Source: an uncultured Prevotella sp. | GTDB lineage: Bacteria; Bacteroidota; Bacteroidia; Bacteroidales; Bacteroidaceae | DNA: 14,761 nucleotides | NCBI GenBank assembly: GCA_900553965.1 | Contig: USFX01000044.1 | Coordinates: 1-14,761 of the forward strand | Direction of reading: 5' to 3' | In this document: piece after piece, positions 7,426 through 14,221 of the stretch | Numbering within the stretch: the stretch's first letter is position 1 | How the letters are laid out: every line of letters begins with the position of its first letter | Made by a program: the position numbers and the translations under genes | The notes under the pieces: model-generated | The model's database searches: none | Told to the model about the DNA's origin: nothing | The model's input: only the letters and a program-made list of their open reading frames with translations

Positions 7426-8373
7426 ATGGAAAAGCATGATTTTGTGACTATTGCCGACATAACCAAGGAGAAGATTCTCTATATGATAGAGATGGCACAG
7501 GAGTTTGAGCGGCATCCCAACAGGGAACTTCTGAAAGGAAAGGTTGTTGCAACGCTGTTCTTTGAACCGTCGACACGTACGCGCCTCAGCTTTGAGACGG
7601 CCGCCAACAGGCTCGGCGCACGTGTGATAGGATTTGCGGATCCGAAGATTACGAGCGGAACAAAGGGCGAGACGCTGAAAGACACAATTTTGATGGTGGC
7701 TAACTATGCCGACGTGATTGTGATGCGCCATTATATAGAAGGTGCGGCACAATATGCCAGCGAGGTCTCGCCCGTACCTATCGTCAATGCGGGAGACGGT
7801 GCCCATCAGCATCCGTCGCAGTGCATGCTCGACCTCTATTCCATATACAAGACTCAGGGCACGCTCGAAAACCTGAATATCTATCTCGTCGGCGACCTGA
7901 AATACGGACGCACGGTCCATTCGCTCATCATGGCCATGCGCCATTTCAATCCGACGTTCCATTTCGTCGCGCCGAAGGAGCTGGCCATGCCCGATGAGTA
8001 TAAGCTCTATTGCCGCGAGAACGGCATAAAGTTCGAGGAGCATACGGACTTCAACGAGGATGTAATAGCCGACGCCGACATATTATATATGACGCGCGTG
8101 CAGAAGGAACGCTTCTCCGACCTGATGGAATATGAGCGGGTGAAGAACGTCTACATCCTGCGCAACGACATGCTAGCCAATGCCAAGCCGAACATGAAGA
8201 TTCTCCATCCGCTGCCGCGTGTGAACGAGATTGCATACGACGTCGACGAGAATCCTCATGCCTATTACATCCAGCAGGCCGGCAACGGTCTCTTTGCGCG
8301 TGAGGCAATCTTCTGTGACGTGCTGGGCATAACGCTTGACGAGGTCAGGAACGACAAGACAATAATAGGGTAG
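7426..8373 (+). CDS. pyrB: Aspartate carbamoyltransferase, catalytic chain
   Basis: 315 residues from the ATG at 7426 (MEKHDFVTIAD), which matches the usual beginning of Bacteroidales PyrB; an in-frame ATG 15 codons upstream would add an atypical leader. The carbamoyl-phosphate loop FEPSTRTR (46-53), the SGTKGETLKD loop with the active-site lysine from the neighbouring subunit (77-86), the GDGAHQHPSQ segment and HPLPRVNEI are all present. The enzyme joins carbamoyl phosphate and L-aspartate to N-carbamoyl-L-aspartate, the committed step of pyrimidine synthesis, in the cytoplasm. With PyrI encoded just downstream it should form the dodecameric, allosteric ATCase of the E. coli type. The two genes are separated by 75 bp holding a triplicated short repeat. 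Confidence 0.97.
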   Translation: MEKHDFVTIADITKEKILYMIEMAQEFERHPNRELLKGKVVATLFFEPSTRTRLSFETAANRLGARVIGFADPKITSGTKGETLKDTILMVANYADVIVMRHYIEGAAQYASEVSPVPIVNAGDGAHQHPSQCMLDLYSIYKTQGTLENLNIYLVGDLKYGRTVHSLIMAMRHFNPTFHFVAPKELAMPDEYKLYCRENGIKFEEHTDFNEDVIADADILYMTRVQKERFSDLMEYERVKNVYILRNDMLANAKPNMKILHPLPRVNEIAYDVDENPHAYYIQQAGNGLFAREAIFCDVLGITLDEVRNDKTIIG

Positions 8374-8387
8374 GGACTAATCAGCGA

Positions 8388-8452
8388 CAGGATGAAGACT
8401 TATCAATAATGTAGGATAGAGATTTATCAATAAACAGGATAAAGACTTATGG
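8388..8452 (+). repeat. Three imperfect tandem copies of a ~23-24 bp RBS-like unit
   Basis: CAGGATGAAGACTTATCAATAATG (8388-), TAGGATAGAGATTTATCAATAAA (8412-8434, written here by position) and CAGGATAAAGACTTATGG (8435-8452) are successive copies with period 24 then 23. The pyrI start codon sits in the third copy, where TTATCA has become TTATGG, and the AGGA of that copy is placed like a ribosome binding site. Confidence 0.7.
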
Positions 8453-8904
8453 ACAAGAATCAGATGCTGGTGGCCGCCATCGAGAACGGCACCGTGATAG
8501 ACCATATACCGGCAGAGAAGACTTATCAGGTCGTGAGCCTGCTGCGGCTGGAAAAGCTGTCCACGCAGGTGACAATCGGATATAATTATAAATCGGAGAA
8601 GCTCGGCCGCAAGGGCATCATAAAGGTGGAGGACAAGTTCTTTACGGACGAGGAGATTTCGCGTCTGTCGGTTGTCGCCCCGAACATCGTGCTCAACATC
8701 ATCCGCGGTTTCGAGGTTGTGGAGAAGAAGACGGTGCTCACGCCCGATGAGCTGAGAGGCATCGTCAGGTGCAACAACCCCAAGTGCATAACGAACAACG
8801 AGCCGATGCAGACGCTCTTCCATGTCACGGACAAGGAACACGGAACGTTGAAATGTCATTATTGCGAGAAGGAACAGGACATAGATAAGGTGGAATTGGT
8901 GTGA
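8449..8904 (+). CDS. pyrI: Aspartate carbamoyltransferase, regulatory chain
   Basis: 151 residues, the usual PyrI length. The N-terminal allosteric domain (about 1-98) begins MDKNQMLVAAIENGTVIDHIP, with the conserved IDHI segment and LRLEKL; in the family this domain binds CTP/ATP/UTP. The C-terminal zinc domain has four cysteines in the expected CxxxxC...CxxC arrangement (C108, C113, C136, C139) and contacts PyrB. It feeds back nucleotide levels on pyrimidine synthesis. The start is fixed by family length and by the AGGA-containing repeat copy just upstream. Same operon as pyrB; the last codons form part of the terminator stem. Confidence 0.97.
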   Translation: MDKNQMLVAAIENGTVIDHIPAEKTYQVVSLLRLEKLSTQVTIGYNYKSEKLGRKGIIKVEDKFFTDEEISRLSVVAPNIVLNIIRGFEVVEKKTVLTPDELRGIVRCNNPKCITNNEPMQTLFHVTDKEHGTLKCHYCEKEQDIDKVELV

Positions 8905-8931
8905 CAGGCACCGATTCCACCTTGCTTTTTT
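8887..8931 (+). terminator. pyrBI terminator overlapping the pyrI 3' end
   Basis: A 15-pair stem, 8887-8901 with 8909-8923 (one G-T wobble), has a 7-nt loop containing the pyrI stop codon, and is followed by a six-T run at 8926-8931. The same T-run supplies the TTTG box of the glyA promoter. Confidence 0.85.
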
Positions 8932-8960
8932 GCTCAGGTGGGAAATAATGGTTAAATTTG
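8929..8960 (+). promoter_or_regulatory. glyA promoter, full Bacteroidota consensus
   Basis: TTTG (8929-8932), a 20-base spacer, then TAAATTTG (8953-8960): an exact match to both consensus boxes. Transcription would start near 8967, giving an untranslated leader of about 80 nt. Confidence 0.8.
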
Positions 8961-9046
8961 CAGCGTGTTTTCATGGTGACAGCATGCGTTTTCAGGAAAA
9001 TCCCCGAGGATAAACCAACTTTAATAAACATAACAGTCAATCAACA

Positions 9047-10327
9047 ATGAAAAGAGATCAAGAGATTTTTGACCTTATCGAGAAAGAGCACCAGCGCCAG
9101 CTCAAGGGCATGGAGCTCATCGCATCAGAGAATTTCGTAAGTGACGAGGTGATGGAGGCTATGGGCTCTTACCTGACCAACAAGTACGCCGAGGGCTATC
9201 CCGGCAAGCGCTATTACGGCGGTTGCGGCGTTGTGGATCAGGTGGAACAGCTGGCCATTGACCGTGTCTGCAAGCTCTTCGGTGCCGAATATGCCAATGT
9301 GCAGCCTCACTCCGGTGCGCAGGCCAATGCAGCCGTGCTGCTCACAGTGCTCAATCCGGGCGACACTTTCTTAGGTCTCAATCTCGCTCATGGCGGTCAC
9401 CTCTCACATGGCTCATCCGTAAACACCTCCGGCATTCTCTATAATGCCATCGGATATGACCTCAAGGAAGAGACGGGACGTGTGGACTACGACCAGATGG
9501 AGGCCTTGGCGCTGGAGCACAAGCCGAAGCTCATCATCGGCGGAGGTTCAGCCTATAGCCGTGAGTGGGACTACAAGCGTATGCGTGAGATTGCCGACAA
9601 GGTAGGCGCTATATTGATGATTGATATGGCCCATCCGGCCGGACTGATTGCAGCCGGTCTGCTGGACAATCCGGTGAAGTATGCCCATATCGTTACGTCT
9701 ACGACACACAAGACCCTGCGTGGCCCGCGTGGCGGTATCATTCTTATGGGTAAGGACTTTGAGAACCCGTGGGGTCTGAAGACTCCCAAGGGCGTGACGA
9801 AGATGATGAGCCAGCTGCTCAACTCGGCCGTGTTCCCTGGCCAGCAGGGTGGTCCTTTGGAGCATGTCATCGCAGCCAAGGCCGTGGCCTTCGGCGAGGC
9901 TTTGCAGCCCGAGTTCAAGGAGTGGGCCGTTCAGGTTCAGAAGAACGCGAAGGTGCTGGCTGACGAACTGGTGAAGCGCGGTTTCACCATCGTGAGCGGC
10001 GGAACGGACAACCACTCAATGCTCGTTGACCTCCGTTCGAAGTATCCAGAGTTGACAGGAAAGGTGGCAGAGAACGCTCTCGTGGCTGCTGACATCACCG
10101 TCAACAAGAACATGGTGCCGTTTGACAGCCGCAGCGCCTTCCAGACAAGCGGTATCCGCCTCGGAACACCTGCCATAACGACACGTGGAGCCAAGGAGGA
10201 CTTGATGGTTCTCATCGCCGAACTTATTGAGGAGGTTCTCAATGACCCGGAGAACGAGGAGGTAATTGCCAAGGTCCGCGCCCGTGTCAACGAGACGATG
10301 AAGAGCTATCCTCTTTTCGCATATTGA
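9047..10327 (+). CDS. glyA: Serine hydroxymethyltransferase
   Basis: 426 residues, close to the usual SHMT length. Family signatures: GMELIASENFVS (21-32), NKYAEGYPGKRYYGG (45-59), HSGAQAN (88-94), MIDMAH with the cofactor-contacting aspartate D193 (191-196), and VTSTTHKTLRGPRGG (216-230) with the PLP Schiff-base lysine K222. It interconverts serine plus tetrahydrofolate with glycine plus 5,10-methylene-tetrahydrofolate, the main source of one-carbon units for purine, thymidylate and methionine synthesis; cytoplasmic. The start MKRDQEIFDL is standard for the family. It has its own promoter and a leader of about 80 nt, so it is likely a separate unit from pyrBI. The gene is GC-rich with strongly biased codons, as expected of a highly expressed gene. 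Confidence 0.98.
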   Translation: MKRDQEIFDLIEKEHQRQLKGMELIASENFVSDEVMEAMGSYLTNKYAEGYPGKRYYGGCGVVDQVEQLAIDRVCKLFGAEYANVQPHSGAQANAAVLLTVLNPGDTFLGLNLAHGGHLSHGSSVNTSGILYNAIGYDLKEETGRVDYDQMEALALEHKPKLIIGGGSAYSREWDYKRMREIADKVGAILMIDMAHPAGLIAAGLLDNPVKYAHIVTSTTHKTLRGPRGGIILMGKDFENPWGLKTPKGVTKMMSQLLNSAVFPGQQGGPLEHVIAAKAVAFGEALQPEFKEWAVQVQKNAKVLADELVKRGFTIVSGGTDNHSMLVDLRSKYPELTGKVAENALVAADITVNKNMVPFDSRSAFQTSGIRLGTPAITTRGAKEDLMVLIAELIEEVLNDPENEEVIAKVRARVNETMKSYPLFAY

Positions 10328-10341
10328 TTTTTTAAGGTAAA

Positions 10342-10520
10342 AGTTCAGAGCTTAAAGTTAAGAGTTCAGAGTGATGAGTGAAGAGGTATGATTACCTTTT
10401 AAGGGCAGAACAAAGAATAAAGGAGGGCATGAATCTGCTGATTCACTCTAAACTCTGCCCTAAAAGGTAATCATACCTCTTCACTTATCACTCTGAACTT
10501 TTAACTTTAAGCTCTAAACT
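10342..10520. repeat. Long imperfect inverted repeat, ~68-bp arms
   Basis: The left arm 10342-10409 and right arm 10454-10520 are inverted copies with three substitutions and one single-base bulge over 67 pairs; two of the three become G-U pairs in RNA. The loop is 44 nt. The left arm holds the direct repeat AGTTCAGAG (10342-10350 and 10363-10371). It lies between the glyA stop and the glyA/tRNA terminator, so read-through RNA would form a very long hairpin. No coding capacity. Confidence 0.9.
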
Positions 10521-10530
10521 AAAATAAAAC

Positions 10531-10567
10531 AAAAATCCTCACCGTCGTTGCGGTGAGGATTTTTTTG
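10531..10567. terminator. Bidirectional terminator between glyA and tRNA-Pro
   Basis: ATCCTCACCG (10535-10544) pairs with CGGTGAGGAT (10551-10560) around a 6-nt loop. The stem is flanked by A5 on the left and T7 on the right, so it works for glyA on the plus strand and for the tRNA on the minus strand. Confidence 0.88.
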
Positions 10568-10572
10568 TCGCG

Positions 10573-10646
10573 TCGGGGCGACAGGATTCGAACCTGCGGC
10601 CGCCTGGGCCCAAACCAGGAGCGCTACCGGGCTGCGCTACACCCCG
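10573..10646 (-). tRNA. tRNA-Pro (anticodon TGG)
   Basis: The minus strand folds into a standard cloverleaf: acceptor CGGGGTG pairs with CGCCCCG, discriminator A, D-arm with AGCGCAGCCCGGTAGCGCT, anticodon stem CCTGG/CCAGG around the loop TTTGGGC (anticodon TGG), and T-arm containing GGTTCGAATCC. The 74-nt gene has no encoded CCA. It starts with C1, as proline tRNAs usually do. Confidence 0.95.
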
Positions 10647-10686
10647 ATTGCAAAACATCATTGTTCATATTTGTATTTTGCGGTTG

Positions 10687-10718
10687 CAAAAGTACTTATT
10701 TTTATTGAGTCTTGCAAA
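10687..10718 (-). promoter_or_regulatory. tRNA-Pro promoter, full Bacteroidota consensus
   Basis: On the minus strand: TTTG (complement of 10715-10718), a 20-base spacer, then TACTTTTG (complement of 10687-10694). Both boxes match exactly, and the predicted start is about 34 nt before the tRNA. Confidence 0.78.
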
Positions 10719-10729
10719 TTTTACCAAAA

Positions 10730-11917
10730 CTATTTTATGATATTCTGCTCGCGGAATATCTTCGTCAAGGCCTGAACGCCGCGTTCAACCTGCTCTTCTG
10801 TATGTGTTGCCATGAGGGCGAAGCGCACCAGCGTGTCTTGAGGGGCGCATGCGGGCGGGATAACAGGATTGATGAACACGCCGGCGTCGAAAGCCAGCTT
10901 GGTTACGAGGAATGTCTTGTCAATGTCGTGGACGTAGAGCGGGATAATCGGGCTCTCGGTGTCTCCGATTTCAAATCCTTCCTCGCGGAAACGTTTCAGG
11001 GCATACTTTGTAACTTTCCAGAGAGCCTCGATGCGCTCGGGCTCGCTTTTCAGGATATGCAATGCCTCCATTGCGGCTGCGGTAGCAGCAGGTGTGTCGG
11101 ATGCGCTGAATATGTATGTGCGGCAGGTGTGACGCAGATAGTTGATTGTGTCGGCATCGCCTGCGATGAAACCGCCGATGCTGGCGAGTGACTTCGAGAA
11201 CGTTCCCATGATGAGGTCTACCTCGTCCGTCAGACCGAAATGGTCGCATACGCCACGGCCTTCCTTGCCGAAAACACCGAGGCCGTGGGCCTCGTCAACC
11301 ATGATTGAGCAGTTGTACTTGTGTTTCAATTCCACGATTTCCGGCAGCTTGCAGAGGTCTCCTTCCATTGAGAACACGCCGTCAACGACAATCAGCTTGA
11401 CGGCTTCTTTGGGAAGGGTCTTCAGGATGTTCTCCAAATCCTCCATGTCGTTGTGCTTGTAGTGCAACTGCTTGGCGAATGAAAGGCGCCGGCCGTCAAC
11501 GATGCTCGCATGGTCGCGGTCATCACATATAATATAGTCGCCACGTCCGGCAACTACGGCAATGACACCCGCGTTTACTGAAAATCCTGTAGAGAAGCAA
11601 AGGCAGTCATCCTTGCCTTCAAACTCTGCGAGTTCTTTCTCAAGCTGGACATGCAGATCAAGCGTACCGTTGAGGAAGCGGCTTCCGGCGCAACCGGAAC
11701 CGTACTTGTCAAGGGCGTCCTTGGCTGCGTTGATGATGCGTTCGTCGCCTGTCAGTCCCGTATATGCGTTAGAACCGAACATAAGGACCCGCTGTCCTGC
11801 CATTTCAACTTCCGTACCCTGTTTGCTTGTGATGGCACGAAAATAAGGATACACGCCAGCCTCCATGAATTTCTGAGGCTCGCGGTAGTTCTTGTATCTT
11901 TCTTGTAACTGTCCCAC
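10730..11917 (-). CDS. spt: Serine palmitoyltransferase (alpha-oxoamine synthase family)
   Basis: 395 residues, typical of soluble bacterial SPT. A class II PLP fold with NAYTGL (50-55), GSGCAGSRFLNGT (73-85), DHASIVDG with H136 stacking on the cofactor (135-142), DEAHGLGVFG (208-217) and the PLP lysine K242 in GTFSKSLAS (238-246). The SPT family condenses L-serine with palmitoyl-CoA to 3-ketosphinganine, the first step of sphingolipid synthesis. AONS/KBL relatives (BioF, Kbl) share these motifs, but the long N-terminal MGQLQERYKNYREPQKFMEAGVYPYF-type start (residues 1-26) is characteristic of Bacteroidales SPT and the context agrees: a lipid kinase gene runs divergently from it. Transcribed from a -7 box at 11964-11971. 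No clear terminator; the tRNA-Pro promoter begins just after its stop. Confidence 0.88.
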   Translation of the reverse strand: MGQLQERYKNYREPQKFMEAGVYPYFRAITSKQGTEVEMAGQRVLMFGSNAYTGLTGDERIINAAKDALDKYGSGCAGSRFLNGTLDLHVQLEKELAEFEGKDDCLCFSTGFSVNAGVIAVVAGRGDYIICDDRDHASIVDGRRLSFAKQLHYKHNDMEDLENILKTLPKEAVKLIVVDGVFSMEGDLCKLPEIVELKHKYNCSIMVDEAHGLGVFGKEGRGVCDHFGLTDEVDLIMGTFSKSLASIGGFIAGDADTINYLRHTCRTYIFSASDTPAATAAAMEALHILKSEPERIEALWKVTKYALKRFREEGFEIGDTESPIIPLYVHDIDKTFLVTKLAFDAGVFINPVIPPACAPQDTLVRFALMATHTEEQVERGVQALTKIFREQNIIK

Positions 11918-11963
11918 GTTAAAAACGAATTTGTGTAGATAAACTACTAAATTATACAGGCCG

Positions 11964-11971
11964 CAAAGTTA
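11964..11971 (-). promoter_or_regulatory. Candidate -7 element for the serine palmitoyltransferase gene
   Basis: On the minus strand TAACTTTG, an exact TAnnTTTG match, 47 bases before the start codon. The nearest TTTG lies only 12 bases further upstream, so the second box is off-spacing. Confidence 0.5.
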
Positions 11972-12065
11972 CACATTTTTTGTCAAACAATATACTTTTT
12001 TGCTAAGAATTGTCACTTTTCCCTATTTTTATGTAATATATGGACGGTATTTTGAGCTAAATTCG

Positions 12066-12073
12066 TAATTTTG
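12066..12073 (+). promoter_or_regulatory. -7 element directly before the lipid kinase start
   Basis: TAATTTTG matches TAnnTTTG exactly and ends six bases before the ATG at 12080, so a transcript from it would have essentially no leader. A TTTG at 12051-12054 is only 11 bases upstream, not the usual 19-21. Confidence 0.45.
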
Positions 12074-12079
12074 CAAGAG

Positions 12080-13117
12080 ATGAACGGTAAGAAGAGCATA
12101 TTGTTTATACTGAATCCGGTATCGGGAAATCACGGTAAGGATAATATTCCCGACTTGATTGCCAAAACGCTTGATAAGGATAAGTTTGACTATCAGGTGA
12201 GGTTTACGGAGTATGCCGGACACGCAGCAGAGATTGCCCGCCATAGTGTGAAGGAGGGTATGGATATCGTTGTGGCAGTCGGAGGCGATGGAACTGTCAA
12301 TGAAGTGGCGCGTTCGGTCATTCATTCAGATACGGCGCTCGGTATCATTCCATGCGGTTCCGGCAACGGACTGGCCCGCCATCTGTGCTTGCCGATGGAC
12401 GTCTGCAAGGCCATCAGGATCATCAACCATTGTAAGATAGAGGCGTTGGACTACGGTGTCATCAACGGCTATCCGTTCTTCTGCACCTGCGGCATGGGCT
12501 TCGACGCCTTTATCAGCCTCAAGTTTGCCGAGGCCGGCAAGCGCGGACCGATAACCTACGTCGAGAAGGTCCTTCAGGAGGGACTGAAATATAAGCCGGA
12601 GACATACGAAATCGTCGACGAGACCGGTGCCACCACACACAAGGCGTTCCTAATTGCCTGTGCCAATGCCTCCCAATACGGCAACAACGCCTATATCGCA
12701 CCGAAGGCGACGATGACCGACGGACTGATGGACATTATTATAATGGAGCCGTTCAACGCTTTTGACGCTCCGCAGATAAGTATCGATTTGTTCAGCAAGA
12801 CACTTGACAAGAACTCCAAGATTAAGACTTTCAGGACACCACGTGTGCGCATCCACAGGAACGGTCCCGGCGCAATCCACTACGACGGCGACCCTGTCGT
12901 TACGGGGGCGGACATCGACGTGCATATCGAGCGCCGCGGAATAAACATCATTACCAATCCCGAGATAACGGAAGTCGACGCTCAGCCCAATTTCTTCCTG
13001 AACGCATTCTCCGATTTCTATCATAATATTAATAATGTGCGCAAGGACATCGAAAAGCAGGGCCGGCGCATACAGGCAATCAGTAAGGCCCTGCAGAAGC
13101 GTCTCACAAATATCTGA
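12080..13117 (+). CDS. Diacylglycerol/sphingoid-type lipid kinase (DAGK catalytic domain)
   Basis: 345 residues from the ATG at 12080; a TTG three codons upstream lies inside a promoter-like box and is less likely. The N-terminal DAGK_cat domain shows ILFILNPVSGNHGK (7-20), the nucleotide-binding VGGDGTVNEV (67-76) and IPCGSGNGLARHL (90-102). The C-terminal half is the usual beta-sandwich with DGLMDI- and HYDGD-type turns that complete the lipid site. Members phosphorylate diacylglycerol or sphingoid bases with ATP at the inner membrane face; the substrate cannot be read from sequence. Divergence from serine palmitoyltransferase makes a sphingoid-related substrate plausible (inference). A charged helix (NNVRKDIEKQGRRIQ) closes the protein. 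The Nudix gene follows after 5 bp, so they form an operon. Confidence 0.9.
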   Translation: MNGKKSILFILNPVSGNHGKDNIPDLIAKTLDKDKFDYQVRFTEYAGHAAEIARHSVKEGMDIVVAVGGDGTVNEVARSVIHSDTALGIIPCGSGNGLARHLCLPMDVCKAIRIINHCKIEALDYGVINGYPFFCTCGMGFDAFISLKFAEAGKRGPITYVEKVLQEGLKYKPETYEIVDETGATTHKAFLIACANASQYGNNAYIAPKATMTDGLMDIIIMEPFNAFDAPQISIDLFSKTLDKNSKIKTFRTPRVRIHRNGPGAIHYDGDPVVTGADIDVHIERRGINIITNPEITEVDAQPNFFLNAFSDFYHNINNVRKDIEKQGRRIQAISKALQKRLTNI

Positions 13118-13122
13118 AACTC

Positions 13123-13635
13123 ATGGATAATAAAGAAGAGCTGTTCCCGGTCGTGGACGAGAACGGTCGGATTCTCGGCTCAATCACGCGCGGCGAGGCC
13201 CATGGCGGCTCCATGGCGTTGCACCCCGTCGTCCATCTTCACCTCTTCAACAGTTCCGGCGAGCTTTATTTGCAGAAGCGCCCGGCGTGGAAGGACATAC
13301 AGCCGGGGCGCTGGGACACGGCCACCGGCGGTCACGTCGGACTCGGCGAGAATGTCGCCCAGGCTTTGGCGCGTGAGGTGTGTGAGGAGCTCGGCGTGAC
13401 GGACTTCCGGTCAGAGCAGCTCGGAAGCTATGTCTTCGAGGGTGACCGTGAGCGCGAGCTTGTCTATGTCAACAAGACAGTCTATGACGGTCCCGTCACT
13501 CCTAATGCCGATGAGCTTGATGGCGGGTGCTTTTGGACGGTGGAAGAGATAGCCGCCAACATGGGGAAGGGTGTCTTCACGCCCAATTTTGAATCGGAAT
13601 ATATGAAATTCTTCGGATGCAGACATTCATCGTAG
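13123..13635 (+). CDS. Nudix hydrolase (IPP-isomerase-like/YfcD type)
   Basis: 170 residues. The Nudix box GX5EX7REUXEEXGU is complete: G70, E76, then REVCEELGV (84-92); its glutamates bind the catalytic divalent metal. The N-terminus LFPVVDENGRILGSITR and the segment QKRPAWKDIQPGRWD (51-65) are typical of the branch that resembles isopentenyl-diphosphate isomerase and E. coli YfcD, whose substrates are mostly unknown nucleoside or isoprenoid diphosphates. Cytoplasmic. It starts 5 bp after the lipid kinase and its last codons overlap the next gene by 19 bp, indicating coupled expression. The exact substrate cannot be assigned. Confidence 0.92.
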   Translation: MDNKEELFPVVDENGRILGSITRGEAHGGSMALHPVVHLHLFNSSGELYLQKRPAWKDIQPGRWDTATGGHVGLGENVAQALAREVCEELGVTDFRSEQLGSYVFEGDRERELVYVNKTVYDGPVTPNADELDGGCFWTVEEIAANMGKGVFTPNFESEYMKFFGCRHSS

Positions 13636-13847
13636 TCCTTATCCTGATTGCGGCGGTGGGCTATGCCGTCCGGTGCGTCTGGCTGCTGCTGAGGCGCAGG
13701 AACAGCCCGTGCCATGGCTGCGAAGGCTGCGCCCTGCGCGAAGAAATGATGCGACGACGCTCAGTTCAATGTCCTTCCAATGGCGTTGAACGCCGGACAA
13801 AAATGAATGAAAAACGACACGGAAAGGCGCAGAATGTGGCAAAATAG
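13617..13847 (+). CDS. FeoB-associated Cys-rich membrane protein
   Basis: 76 residues. One N-terminal membrane helix (about 3-25) is followed by a basic patch (LLLRRRN) and PCHGCEGCAL with C32, C35 and C38, the hallmark of the small proteins usually found behind feoB or at chromosome sites in Bacteroidales. The cysteines suggest iron or another metal, or redox; the function of the family is not established. There is no feoB in the window, so here it is tied only to the Nudix gene, with which it overlaps by 19 bp. The tail after about residue 45 is basic and of low complexity and longer than in many relatives. No terminator is seen before the tRNA-Cys promoter. Confidence 0.75.
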   Translation: MQTFIVVLILIAAVGYAVRCVWLLLRRRNSPCHGCEGCALREEMMRRRSVQCPSNGVERRTKMNEKRHGKAQNVAK

Positions 13848-13878
13848 CCAGTCGGAAGCAAAAAAAGCGCTGAAAAGT

Positions 13879-13909
13879 TTTGCCGAATGAAAGAAAATGC
13901 CTACCTTTG
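13879..13909 (+). promoter_or_regulatory. tRNA-Cys promoter, full Bacteroidota consensus
   Basis: TTTG (13879-13882), a 19-base spacer, then TACCTTTG (13902-13909). Both boxes match exactly; the predicted start is about 12 nt before the mature tRNA. Confidence 0.8.
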
Positions 13910-13927
13910 CAACCGCAAACGAGCACT

Positions 13928-13999
13928 GGTGCCTTGGATGAGTGGCTTAGTCAACGGTCTGCAAAACCGTCTACAGCAGTTCGAATCTGCTAGGCACCT
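13928..13999 (+). tRNA. tRNA-Cys (anticodon GCA)
   Basis: Acceptor GGTGCCT pairs with AGGCACC, with discriminator T73 as is usual for cysteine. The anticodon stem ACGGT/ACCGT encloses CTGCAAA (anticodon GCA), and the T-arm contains GCAGTTCGAATCTGC. CCA is not encoded. 72 nt. Confidence 0.95.
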
Positions 14000-14003
14000 C
14001 CCG

Positions 14004-14040
14004 AAAAAACGCTGATTGAACATTTCAATCAGCGTTTTTT
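14004..14040. terminator. Terminator after tRNA-Cys
   Basis: A perfect 17-pair inverted repeat (14004-14020 with 14024-14040) around the loop CAT. The A6 and T6 outer ends make it usable in both directions; on the plus strand it starts five bases after the tRNA. Confidence 0.92.
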
Positions 14041-14074
14041 GCTTTCGGGTCGGCGGTGGTTTGAAATGCCGTGA

Positions 14075-14221
14075 GGCGGATGGTGTGCTGGTATCAACGC
14101 CTCCGTACTGCATCAGTATGTGACTTCCATCCGTGAGCCGAAGCAGGCTCAGATAGACAAAATCCGTGATGGAGTCGCCCGGTTGGCAAATGATTTAGGC
14201 TCCGGGCTGATGATAAGTTAG
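14075..14221 (+). pseudogene. Remnant of a helix-turn-helix antitoxin-like protein (C-terminal end)
   Basis: The frame opens after a TGA at 14072-14074, has no start codon, and reads about 48 residues to a TAG: AGINASVLHQYVTSIREPKQ, then AQIDKIRDGVARLANDLG (written in two parts). This resembles the C-terminal helix-turn-helix end of Bacteroidota HicB/XRE-type antitoxins (pattern AGIN-S-L-QYV-G---PS----I--GI--LG-EL). The N-terminal domain and partner toxin are absent, so if real it is a decayed fragment. The match is from memory of the family pattern; a chance frame is possible. Confidence 0.45.

Noticed and set aside
9047..9310. Riboswitch in the glyA leader
   Set aside because: The leader is only about 80 nt from the predicted start, AT-rich and without the paired helices of a glycine, THF or SAM riboswitch.
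12071..12079. TTG start for the lipid kinase at 12071
   Set aside because: The TTG is part of a TAATTTTG promoter-like box, and the family begins close to the ATG at 12080.
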